NCBI GenBank assembly: GCA_021464245.1
Contig: JADCRB010000030.1
Coordinates: 1,267,376-1,331,375 of the forward strand
Reading direction: 5' to 3'
DNA from: Carallia brachiata
Lineage: Eukaryota; Streptophyta; Magnoliopsida; Malpighiales; Rhizophoraceae
DNA: 64,000 nt
Position numbers and translations under genes: made by a program. The notes under the pieces are model-generated. The model had not been told where the DNA came from. It was given only the letters and a program-made list of their open reading frames with translations, and searched no databases. Shown here in pieces: positions 11,082 through 22,993 of this stretch (positions within the stretch are counted from its first letter, which is position 1; every line of letters begins with the position of its first letter).

Positions 11082-12040
11082 TTTTTTTTTTTTTTTGGTA
11101 CAGCAGAATAGAACAAAGTAAAATCTATTATCTAATAAACATAGTCCATATTTATCACTATCATGAAGTCCCACTAATGCAAGTGGCGGGCGCTCTATGA
11201 AACTGTTACTCAAAAGTCCAGAGGCCCCCAATTTAACAAGAAAATTTACGCAGAAGTTCCCTTCTCTAAACATATGTTGAAACTGTAAGTTTCAATCTCT
11301 ATCTCAAGGAAATGAATATCAGCCACTAGCCCCGTAAGAGGATGAAAACGTCCCATTTGGCTAAAGATCAAATGTAAAACTTCTTAAGAATCAATCTCCA
11401 AAATCACGTTTCTATACTCCATCTCCCAAGTGATCTTTAGGCCCTGCTTAATAGCCAACAACTCAGCGATCATGTTCGTAGCCATCCCTGTATACCCAAC
11501 AAAACCCCCACGCCAAATACTATAGGAATCACAAAAACTCCATCAAACCCAGTACGACCAGGGTTTCCTTGTGAACTGCCATCCGTATTTACTTTAATGA
11601 ACCCCATTGACGGCTGACTCCACCCCACAATACGAGGGATTGAAAGAAGCTCCTCATTTGATAGCGTAAAAGCGGAGCATACGTCCACAAAGAGAAATGT
11701 ATCCGTCGCACCAAAGCTTGGGGACTAGAGTGCCTCCCTTGAAAGATGAACTCATTACTAGCACGCCAAATAGTCCAGCATCCGCAAAGGAATAATAGTC
11801 CTTGGGTACTAAGCCAACCCTTATGTATGCTTAGGCACCTGTTGACCCAATCATCCAAAATATCTGAGAAAAAAGTGGGGGACCAGCCAGCCATTATAAT
11901 TCCCTCCCAAGTAGCACGAGACACACTACAATCTCGCAACATATGCAAGGTGTCTTCATTAGCTCCATTGCATCTAGATCAACACGGATTTCCACATAAT
12001 CCACGGCTCCATCTTTCGACATTTGTGTGAAGCTTCCGTC
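11082..12040 (-). pseudogene. LINE remnant (minus strand), zf-RVT and RNase H
   Basis: Read on the minus strand, 11948-11589 gives the region after reverse transcriptase: MLRDCSVSRATWEGI, a zf-RVT-like stretch, and the WTIWRASNEFIFQG motif. From about 11640 comes RNase H (KVNTDGSSQGNPGRTG), then AELLAIKQGL and LEIDS further left, then FREGN near 11273. The 15-base T run at 11082-11096 is the poly(A) tail of a minus-strand insertion. Several frame changes show decay. The 5' end is truncated, and I saw no clear target duplication. Confidence 0.75.
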
Positions 12041-13400
12041 TCTTATACATCTATCTTCCTACACACCGTTTACATGACAATATGAGATATATTTCAAACA
12101 CATAAATTTTTTGCTTGAAAATTTTTATAGTGAGTCAATTCGATAAAATTATTTAATAAACAAGAATTTACATGTTTTTTAAAAATTTTCGCATTTCAGT
12201 TTATGAAATCGCTAAGTTTCTAAATGTTAGAAAGAGACATTAAAACACAAATTCACTTTATTGATATCTTTTTACTATTGGTTAATAAAATTTTAACGTT
12301 GGCTCGTTGGAATGCACATCTTGAACTTAATTTTTGTAAGCAAAAATTATTAGTGGTTTCATTTAGTTAGTTTCAAAATGGTCAAAAAGTGATATAAATC
12401 GTTATACAGTTAAATTTATAAAAAATAAATAAATTGTCAAATTTCATTAGATAGAGATATGTTTTTATTTGTTACTACCTACTCCTTTTGTAATTGCCGT
12501 GAAGATATTTTTTTTTTTTTTCATGGAATGCAAATGCACGGCATAGCTTTGATCATATAAATTTCCAACTTTATGTGCCGAGTCAGGTAGCATGTAATGG
12601 TAGACTAAATGGTTATAATTCCTCTACTGGAGTTTCCGAAAATGTAACTATGACTTAACAAACTTGCTTTTTCTTAAACGTCATTTGTTTGATTGCCAAT
12701 TTAAGAGTCTTTCCATGTTGCCGTGAACTGTAAAGTGGGACTTCCTTTATTTGGCGGCTTTGCTTTCACGATAATGCCACGTTCCCATTTCAAGGATTTC
12801 ATTGGCAAACGCAATGAGCGAGATTTTTTTTTTTTATTAAGAAATTTGTTTTGTGAGTTATATAATAAGAATAATTATTCTTATTATTATAGATCTTAAA
12901 TATCTTTCACAAAATTAGAATTCAAAATTTTAAATTAAAAGTTTTATATCTTAAGTACTAAGTATTTCTTATAGACTACACTAGCTTTTTTTAATTGTTT
13001 AATAAACAAATCGTTCGTTTTCCTCATTATACGCATTGCTGTTATCAACACAACACGGACGGAAATTGGTTGTGGCTGTCATCTAACAATAACAATGGTC
13101 TGTTTTCTTGTCCAGGACGGAGCCTTCTCTAGCTGATTTGTGTCCATAAGTAATGATTTGAGAACGATACCTTGGTGTAATGTACGTAAATACTTAACCT
13201 CTGCAAATTTGACATGATTTGGAAATGGATTTAGACTTTAACTCCTTCTTGAGGAAAAAAATATAAGGGCAAAGACGAGAAGAATGAAAGTAAGAAGAAT
13301 GAATATTAGAAGAGAGAAATACGTTCTTATCTTTTTTTGGTATTTAAGAAAGTGTAATGTAAGTAAAGAAAGTTAAAAATATTTTATTTGATAATGAGTA

Positions 13401-13442
<42 letters not shown>

Positions 13443-14090
13443 GACTAAATTTACCTTTAAAAAAGATTTAAAATATAAAAGTAAGAATAAAAATATAATT
13501 TGAAAAACAACAAAAAAAAAATTAAAGTAACTGACTTTGTGTGCTTTACGTTGCTCGCTCAATTCCCCCAAAATTGGAGGGATTGGATTGTGGTGGGGCT
13601 GGGAAAAAAATTTGAGCTCCACCTATTTTGTCTTATTTGTTTCGCTAGTTTCCAAATAAGAGCTCTTTTTTCAATCCACCCTTCATCCCTTCCGTCCACA
13701 TGAATTTCCTCCTAATTCTTGCTTTTCAAACAAAGGCTAGGCATTTTGACTTGTTTTGGGTAGACGGAGAGACTCAGTTAATTCACTGTCCCATAGATTT
13801 CTTCTTTTCTCATCCAATGTTCAATTTGAAAGCTCAAATTGACAGTCCAATAATTTTCGAATGTTTCATATATATTTAATTTAATAACGACAAAATTTTA
13901 TGAAATGCACTCTCCATGTCAAGAATACAGAAAGCCGCACCTACTAGGCTGCATTCTAAAATTTACCTTAGGCTATCCTGATGAACATTACATATAATGG
14001 GAACAAATTGTTAGAGTCTACAGACAATTAATTTTGTTTTTTTTTTTTCTTTTCGTGACATGTTTTGTCAATGTATCATCAGTCAATGAT
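12041..14090. other. Intergenic with (TA)n microsatellite at 13407-13439
   Basis: AT-rich sequence downstream of the MCU gene. It contains a perfect TA dinucleotide run of about 16 units and several poly-T runs. No supported gene. Confidence 0.45.
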
Positions 14091-15839
14091 TTAGTATATT
14101 TTTTCGACTTGATCGAAGGAAGCAACTGCAGGTGGCGCCTGCTCCGAGTACGGGTAACAAATATTCCGAAGCTCCCTGTACCTGTCCACATCGAAATTGT
14201 GGAGCTTCATGAGTTGCTTCTGCTTCTCAGCGAACCTGCTCTGGTAAAACCCTTCAAAGGAAGGCTCTTTGGACGTCCTGAGGAAGAAGGCGTAGCCAGC
14301 CATGAAATACATGGAAGTAACGTAGAAGCAAATGGGCTCCATGACATCCCACGAAAGTTCCCAGAAAGTTAGCCTCATGAAGCCGGCCGTTTGGACCACC
14401 AGGAATCCTAGGCCGCCCCAGAGTTCCCTCCGCACCATTTTCCTTGCTTTTCGGTCAATTTCAGCTTTCTGCCTCCCCATTTCTTCCAGCTCCCTTTTTC
14501 TTGGATCATTCGGCGTAATTGCTGGTAATGGAATTAGACCACCAATTGCTTTGACCACCTGAAATAAACACAAACAAAGAGCAAAAAAATTTTCTGGGTA
14601 AAAAACAGCTCTAAAATTGTCTGGTTACATGACGAATCTTGGACTTCTATAATTCATTGGTGCATGAACTTGCTCTCTTCAGCTCCAATCCCCTTATATT
14701 ATATCAATTAACACCCATGTTTCAGATTTCTTAAGTACCCAGTTAATCTTTTTTTTTTCTCATAACATTTTGGATTTTTCTCAGTGTAATAGTAATAAAA
14801 TTTTTAAAAAAATATAGGACAATATGCTCCGGGAAAGTGGCAAGGCAATATGGGTTACAGTAAAAAAATTTCCCCATAGATGCCTTACACCAGTAAGGTG
14901 AAATAAATCTTGTGACTGTGGAAACTGAAGTGCTTTTTTGTCCTTTAGATCTGGCGTAACAACAAAGTTTCATTGATTCTCCTGTCGAAAAAAAAAAAAA
15001 CAAAGTAATCATAAAAAAAATCATCAGTTTTCGGTATACCCAAAAATGTTAAACAGTATTCGGTCAAAAAAAATAAAATAAAAATTTTAATTTATCTGGT
15101 GAAATCGAAAATTTCAAACTCTCAGAGGACCATGCATGCTAATTTTAATCTGTAAAAGAAATTAAATAAGCAAATTTGTATATATATACAACAATCAATG
15201 AATTAAAAAAATAATGAAAGTGAAATGAACAAAATTGATTTTTACCTGTTCTGGTTTGAGATAAACGGCATTCCCCAGAACGATTACGGTGCCAGATTCG
15301 TCGAGCGCTTTCGCGACCCGAACAGCTTGTTCGGGATCCGAACAGATCTCTTCGCAAACCCGAACAAATTCCGCTTGCGTTATCCACCTTTTCTCCATCT
15401 TTTGCAGCCTCGATTTCACCATCTCCAGCTGCGCCACCCGTAACAACTTCCTGGCATCCTCCACCGTCAATCCCTCCTTCTCCGGAGGCCTCTCGGAGAG
15501 CGATCTCTCCACCTTCGGGATCGCCGGCGGGCAGAGGCCGTCCAGTCGGATCCGATCCTTTGCAAAGTCGAAATCTTTGAGTTTCTCCACCAGGCTCTCC
15601 CCGATTTGCATTGGCCGGAGGTCTCTAGAGGCAAACGGCTGGAAAACCGCTTTCTTGTGGAACAGTCGTCGGAATAAACCGTTGTCTCCAGGATCCGGGG
15701 CAATGTTGGCGTGGGCCGGGTTCTTGGGTATCCGGGTCTGGGCCGACGGCGAGGAAATCCGACAATTTGTGAGAGATTGGTTTGAAATTTTTGAGATTCT
15801 GAAGAGACGCTCCGCTAGCGTTTTCTTCAAAGCCATCAT
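14091..15839 (-). CDS. MCU: Mitochondrial calcium uniporter protein (MCU)
   Basis: Pore subunit that carries Ca2+ across the inner mitochondrial membrane into the matrix. Two exons: 15839-15246 (198 codons) and 14558-14091 (155 codons plus stop), joined in phase 0 by a GT-AG intron (14559-15245). The predicted length of 353 residues is usual for plant MCUs. The N-terminus is rich in Lys/Arg/Ser without acidic residues, like a mitochondrial targeting peptide. Exon 2 holds a coiled coil, a first membrane helix (about 246-264), the signature WDVMEP at about 268-273 (the selectivity-filter motif, with Asp and Glu present), and a second helix (about 274-292). Two ATGs are adjacent; the first is taken as the start. 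Both exons read without a break. Confidence 0.95.
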
Positions 15840-15965
15840 TTAGAATTAGAAGTGAAAATAACAACAGAAAAACAAAGAAGAAAAAAAAGACAGAAACTCA
15901 GCCTTTGGAGTTCCAATAAAATGGTTGCGCTCTTGAATGGGAACAGAACAGCTGTTTGGGTACAG

Positions 15966-15973
15966 TTTATATA
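15966..15973 (-). promoter_or_regulatory. TATA box of the MCU gene
   Basis: TATATAAA on the minus strand lies about 127 bases upstream of the MCU start codon, implying a short 5' leader of roughly 95 bases. Farther upstream are a G-box/ABRE-type CACGTGTC at 16099-16106 and TGACGTGGC at 16199-16207, which could confer ABA- or stress-related control. Function is inferred from motif match only. Confidence 0.5.
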
Positions 15974-17167
15974 GGTGTTCCAAAACAAAAATACACGATA
16001 TTTTGTTCTGAGATAATGGCGATATATTGTAACTGCCTCACATAGTCACGTTTTGGTGCACGAAAGGAAAGTATCTTGCTTCGTCCTTAATCACCATACA
16101 CGTGTCAGGTTAAGGTTTGGTACCCCCTCAGCGGCCCATCCGTCTGATGAATACGCAAGATTATGAGAACTTTGACCGTCAGATTATTTCGCTGTTGGTG
16201 ACGTGGCAAGATCATGTTAAACACGCGTGAAGGAAGAGACCGATCCTTATCGAATAATGTACACGGTAAGTATAAAAAATACTCGAGTTACTTAGACGCA
16301 GATAAGAAGATATAGAAAAAACCATGAAAATTTTTTTAGAGAATTAATTGATTTATTTATATAATAAGGTGCTTAATTTTTATAATAAAAAATAAATAAA
16401 TAATTATTTTAAAATTTTATTATAATAATTCAACATCTTATTACATAAAAAAATTGCCTAATTACACAAAAAAAATTTTTTATTTGCGCCCTCATTTTTT
16501 CATCCACCTATATTTACTTGTATAATAAAACACAGCCACATTAAAATGGGTTGATGAGAACAACCATTATGAGTAGTGTTGTGACTCAATTTACACGTCA
16601 ACACTTAATATAAAAAATATTACAATTATATAATTACTTCATATTTTTTAAATACTTAATCGTAATATTTTTTAATAAAATAGTAAAACATTGCTCTTAA
16701 TCTCTTATTTTTCAATAAGAAAATAATTACAGCTTAGGAAGTGAAAGGCCTGGGTGTAAAGGTGGGTTTTTTTTTTTTTAGCTCCATTTTACATTCACAA
16801 TGTGCAACTGTACATTTCCACCATATCCACCAATAACGTGCAACAAATTATTAATTTATTATAATTATATTAATAAAATATAAAATCACAACATTAAAAT
16901 TTAAAATTAACTGAATGTTATTCTATAATTTACAATTTAAATCCCATGTGATATTTCTTAAAAAAAATTTTTATAATAATTATCAATGTAATTACATTTT
17001 ACCGACTACATAGTATCGCATAAAATCTTTTCTTTTTTTTTTTTTTTAGTTTACGCAAACGTGTCGCCACATGTAAGCTTTTGTTTGAACATATCTAAGG
17101 GACTTTTTTTTTGTTTGTTTTCCGTTAAAGAGGGAGTTTGTTCTTTGTTACACGAAAATTCCTCCCA
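15974..17167. other. MCU upstream region and intergenic
   Basis: Apart from the ACGT-core motifs noted for MCU, this is AT-rich intergenic DNA with poly-T runs and no gene. Confidence 0.4.
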
Positions 17168-17390
17168 AATCACTAATTTTAAATTAATTACTTGGAGGAG
17201 AAAGATTCATTAGATTTTACTAGAATGTTGGAGGATGTACACGAAACCTAACCAACGAATGGCTAATAGCGTTCTTTGACTGTTGATAAATATGTCGTCA
17301 TTTGACGAGTGCTGCATTTACCTTTTTTGTTCCGATTGAGGGATTAAAACTTTAAAAAACTAAAAAACCGTGGCTTGCTAGGAATAATAG
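17168..17390 (+). repeat. Duplicated block 1, copy A
   Basis: It aligns collinearly with 32990-33172. Both share CACTAAT, ACTTGGAG, GGAGGATGT, GAAACCTAACCA, TGAGGGATTAAA and CTAGGAATAAT in the same order and orientation, with small indels between. Confidence 0.75.
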
Positions 17391-18807
17391 AGGGCTCCTT
17401 GGCAACAATTAACAAATTACAATAACAGGGCGTAATAAATCACAAAATGATAAATGATAAGTACAGAACCCAAAATTTTGTGAATTAGACACATAGTATC
17501 AAATATTCGAGTCCTTTAAAGTGTAAATATAAAATTACAGTATCGTACTAACTACTCTAAAATTTATGTGAAAAAAGATTAATTTTCTGCAAAAGTTACA
17601 ACATAATAAGCAAAATGTCGATAAATATTTCTTGAAAAAGCAAAATGAGTCGAGTAGACTATCGATCCTTTTGGTTTGTGTTAATGATCGTCACATGCAT
17701 TTTGAGTAATATTACTGACCTATATAGAGAGTACTGAGATTATGGCAGTGTGGCACTCCAACTAAATGCTCCAACTCTCAGCTCTTCGAAAGGCATATAG
17801 ATATTTCAAATTTAATTAGATAGCTTATAATAAAATTACTATAACCATGCACAGATCTTCAAATTTTGACTTCGTGCTTAATATTGTCACATGATTACAA
17901 GCTGAATAAGTGAACAAACAATACAGATGTTACCTTGATGATATTGTGAAGGCCTAAAAAATTAGCACACATTATGCAATGCACTCACGTAGGATTAGTT
18001 TGTGTCATATGGCCTTTTGAATAAAATTGCCGTTGTTATATGGACTTGTGGCTTGATGCACGTTCTAATGCGAATGTATATACATCAAATTCATATATAA
18101 TAAAATTATGTGTGGTATACTTGAAAAATATGAATAAGAATTGCATGTAGCATGTCTATATCACCATGTTTAAGTGCCCTACTTGTGCTGACTTCAACCC
18201 ATCAAATTAATATGTATTAATTGCTCCGATCATGATATATATAAGAGATTATCAACGCAGATTAAACAAAACCAATATCACTTGAGGTGGAAGGTTGGTA
18301 GTTAGTTAAAGAGTTTGTACGTATTTAACTAAGTTTTAATCTCTTTAGTTGTGCCTTCTCTAGCTTAGCTTACTGTAGTCTAATTAAGTTGTTGTGCAGT
18401 CGCTAGATTTTTTACTCGGTTATTGTTGACTCATTTGTAACAAGATCTCACTTGACTCCACTAATACTTTAGTACTAGGTCTGTCTTACGAATAACAGTT
18501 AAATAAAGACATGAATAAGTGATTTTTAATTTCAATTTGTAAGTGCAATGCTAAACATTCCTATAAATTTTTTTTTTTCAGCCATGTAATTTTTTTTCCA
18601 TCAAACAAAAAAATCAAGTATACGGAATGAATTGTCTAGATCGATCATTTTCACCACGTGCATCTATGAAGAATTTTCAAAACCATATTTAATACGTTAC
18701 ATGTTTTAAAGATGCTAACCTGGGTTTGCACAAGGTACATACCGACATCCATTGACCGGACCGACATACGTTACAAAAGTCAGTAAGTCACTTATACGAT
18801 ATAAATA
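17391..18807. other. Intergenic, no gene seen
   Basis: AT-rich, without an open frame of note or a recognised element. Confidence 0.4.
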
Positions 18808-18875
18808 TGCTATTTTAACCTTATCCGTGCGTATATATCCGTCTGAAGGCTGTCGGTAAGTCCCATGTCACCGTG
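18808..18875 (+). repeat. Duplicated block 2, copy A
   Basis: It aligns with 33681-33743 (shared ATCCGT, GAAGG, TCGG-AAG, CCATGTCA). This short block keeps the same order and orientation as blocks 1 and 3. Confidence 0.55.
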
Positions 18876-21800
18876 GGTTTGGTCGTTTATGTGAACCGGA
18901 AGCAGAGAAAACCATAAGCTTTATTTAGGACAATTTTTTAGCACCTAAACCAACCTATTTTACTCTTCCAAGTTGCTTTTTCCTTGTGCGTCACAAAGTG
19001 AATGAGGTAGCAGACTAGTTTCCAATTTGTTCGACACAATAAATTTATATATTTGAGCAACCAACTCATTGTATTGTCCTCAACCCTGATGCAGATGAGG
19101 CTTGTGCGAGTAAGCCCTGGCTGAAGCACGCTTTCATGCCGAACAAATACCTGTGTTTTGACTGTTTTTTTTTTTTTTCTTGGCAAGACCATCATATGAA
19201 CGAGGGAGAGAGAAATAAGAGAAAAATTAAAATTTTAATTTTAATTAAAATTCATTATCTCCAATCATCTTAACTATTAATAATGCTTCATTTGGACTTA
19301 GTTTATAGACCTCAATATATCCCAAAAACAAATCTTAAATACATTTTTCTTAAAGTTCAAAAAAAAAAAGAAAAAAAAAAAAAGAGTGTTGGACAGTCCG
19401 GATACAATATAAAAATATAACCACTCAGTATTTTAGTATGATCAAATTACAAAAAATGTGAAATAAAAAAATTAGATAAGTGTTACCGTATAATTTAAAG
19501 TATAAATCTCACATAATATATATTATAGAAACAAAATTTTTCTTTGAAAAATATTTTTTTCTCTAAAAAATTTAACGTGCCTGTACTAAATTTATAATTG
19601 ATTGTTTTTTTTTCATTTGTCCAGAGGCTCCGTCCGGATAGTGCATCCGGGTGCAAACCTTTTCCCAAAAAGAAAATTGGACTTAATGTACCAAATTACT
19701 AGACATTGTCGACCTTTCGGCAATAAGCATCTTCAAAAAATTATTCCAATTCGCTATCTTCCACTACGAATAAGTCATAACGCATTAGTGATATTTAAAG
19801 AATAATAGTATATACCGAAATAGGGGTAATTAATTAACTGGTACGTCACAGTGATGGACTTGATCGAGCAAGCGTTCGTTGTCTCTGCAGTGAAGTTGAC
19901 CCAATTAGCAAGGATCGATCAAGAACGAAAAAGTCGAAAGCTTTTTCTACAACCATTTCAGTGGATTGGATGCTCCGTCAGAGAGGAAGGCACACTTCAC
20001 CGAAATTGCAAATATTCGGAGTGCATTTGATCAATGGCATTGGCATGTATAAGCCCTATTATCTCGAACAAAAGAAAGCCCCCAAAAAATTTCTAATTTC
20101 CATGTGAAATTTCTGTGCCAAGTAATTATATCCGCTCCAGTTTTATAAATAACATAAAATTCATATAATTAATTTCAATGTCATTTTTTTCTAGAAAAAA
20201 AAATATTGTGATTGTAAGGGATCATGCAACGCTTTATTCTTTCATAATAATCAAGTAAAGTAGAAGAGACAAATTGTTAGATCGAAGGAACCTGTTCCTA
20301 AGGGCTAAGGCAATAATAATTGGGAATTTGCCTTATCTACAGTGGAAGGTGGCAATTGCAGTGGGTGGCAGAGCTTCTCTTGTTAGTGTATAGCATATAT
20401 TCTTAGAAATTATTGCGTGCATTACTCCATTATGAGGAGAAAGAAAGAGTATAGATTATGAGTGCGAGTCTTAATTCAATTATCAATGGTCTTTGTGGTT
20501 AAAGGTGTGACAGAAGTTCGATTTTTACCATTCATTTTCCCTTTCTTTGTGCATGGACATTAGCCCTCCGATACACCAAGGAAAAAAAAAAAAAACGGTA
20601 AAAAGAAAAAAAGTATATAGGCTCTTGCTTGTGCCACGGGCCTTTTCCTATGTATCCAGCTGTTCACAAATGTCAACTAAGTATTTGGTCCGCATGACCT
20701 GGCTATCAGTCAGCGGTGATCTGCTAATCTTGGCGTCTGGGTGGCTAGGGGGCAAGCAAACTTGACTGCCCCTTACGGTAAGAAGGCGCAATCATCTCCC
20801 ACTAGGCATTATTAAATTTATTGATATATTTAACATTAGCAAATTGCCAATACTGCATATTGTTAGAGATAGGGAGATTCTTTGATGAACATGATCCACC
20901 ATATGTCCATGGACCCAACAGATAATACAATTACAAATCTGTCCTGAGTTCAATAGAATATGATAACAATGACTTCGTTTATATATTAAGCCCACTGCCA
21001 CTTGGATCGCGTTTGCATAAGAATATTCGTGTTAATAAGACGAAATTCATTCTTGAGGCAAGCATGCTTTCCAAATGGATGAAGATCATATTTATGTAAG
21101 AGCTCCATTTAATAGGCTTATGTATATAAGGCTTAAATTGACGCAAGAGATCGAGATGAAATTGGTTTCAAAAATAATAAAAAGAACCAAAAAAAAAAAA
21201 AAAAAGGAAAGAAAGATTAAGCAAATATGGAGTCCCTTGTGGTAGGCATTGGCAACAACAAAGAGAAATTGGGCCGTCAATGTTCGATGTTTGGGCGCAT
21301 GAGTTGAACGGAATGGTCGTTGAAATTGGGCTTATAAAAGTAAACTTGAAATCAACATGCCCCCCTAAGTAGAAAATTGACCTCATCTGGCTCTTCGGAG
21401 AATATGCAGGAGTTTGTAATTGTTAGTTTGAAATAATGTATGTCCTAATCCGGATATGTCAAACATCCCATTTTCAGCAAGACAGAAAAAAAAAATGACG
21501 CTGACTTGCCAGCCCATTGAGATCAAGTTGCAGAAACCGCATAGCCGTCGACATTTCGGCTAGTAAAATTATTTGGAGCCTATGTTTATCTTATTGCATG
21601 ATAGAAAAGAATAACTGCTTGGACCAAAAAAAAATAAAAAAGAACAGAATGACTGCAAAAAATTTAATATAGTCGATCCCAATTAAATTTAGAATTAAAG
21701 TTTTGTTGTCATTGCTATGTTTATCTTCTTACGTTTCTATAGCAATTTGGTAGTCTAAAGCTGTACGGGAATTCTTTATTTGCTTATTCTTAGGGGGAAA

Positions 21801-22993
21801 AAAAAAATTCATGCAAACATCAATCAACTGCAAGCCAATGCAGATCCATTCAGTTTAATGGTAGGCGGGCAGGCCTAACAGGTTACGCTATTGCATCACA
21901 GGCTACCATGAGCCAACAATGAATATGAATGCTTCTTTGAGAGGATTTCGGATCAATTATACGATGATGCTGTGTCGTGGATAAACTTTCAACATAGCCA
22001 TCGAAAGATTAGAAATTAGCACTTCATTAAAAAATGGCCATGGACCAATTCAAAGCCATTCATCTTCTTTTTCTTTCCGTGCCAATTTTTGCTTCTTGTC
22101 CTCTGCTACGAGCCACCTTCAAGTACTACATCCGCTACCCTTCAACGAACTAACAATCAACGAGTTCGTGCCTGAATGGAATAAGATAAGCTTTGCTTTC
22201 ATCAATTTCCAAGGCCCATTACTCTAGAAATTCTTAACAAATGCATAGGACATATCAAATGACAAAGCAAGGCTAGAAATCTCCACCACTCAACACCTCG
22301 GCAACTTAACTTTTATAACATGAAAAAATGAACTTCCTTCTTCACAAAACAATAAATATGATGCAGGGTACAAACCGGTAGTTTGTTCTCACGAAATAAT
22401 CAGATTTTTGCATCCTAGAATCTGCACCATACTGATTCAATGGTGCGTAATCCAATATAGTGTCGTTCAACCACTTTGATGCACTTCTTAGTTACCGGCT
22501 CATCCTACCAAGTCCTGCGCCATACTGATCCGTGCACCAGCTAAACAAGCCTCTTAGAGATGCAGCGTATCTGAAACTAAAGTACTGCAAGACACAACAC
22601 AGCTCAGAGAGTTGAAGTAGTTGAATCCCCTTTAAGCACATTTGTTTTCCCACATCTGTTATAGCCTAAAATGCTGTCATCTTATCAGAAAAGAGCTTGG
22701 AGGATGCCGTGAAAGACAATCAGAGGTCTGAGTTTCATGCAGTTGATAGATACACTACAGTCGGGCATGAACATGTGAAAACTCACCTCAAGCAGTGATT
22801 CATAAAGAAACCATGGAGCTGCTGCTGCGACTCCCAGCTGCTTTCAGTTCACAATCTTGTATGGAACAGAGAACAGTAGATTTTTCAAGCCTTCGATCCA
22901 AAATTTCCCTCTCATGAGTATGATTGAAAATTTAGATGCCACGCCCTTCGTTGAGCATGGGGATGAAAATAAATGAAAGAGTCGAGCTATTAA
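18876..22993. other. Intergenic, no gene seen
   Basis: The longest open frames (near 18.9, 20.5 and 21.1 kb) are under 90 residues, include translated A or T runs and resemble nothing known. The segment around 20.8-21.4 kb has less skewed composition and may hold an unrecognisable retroelement relic. Confidence 0.35.

Noticed and set aside
13344..13622. 92-codon minus frame with IYIYIYIYI
   Set aside because: Translation of the TA microsatellite and poly-A runs.
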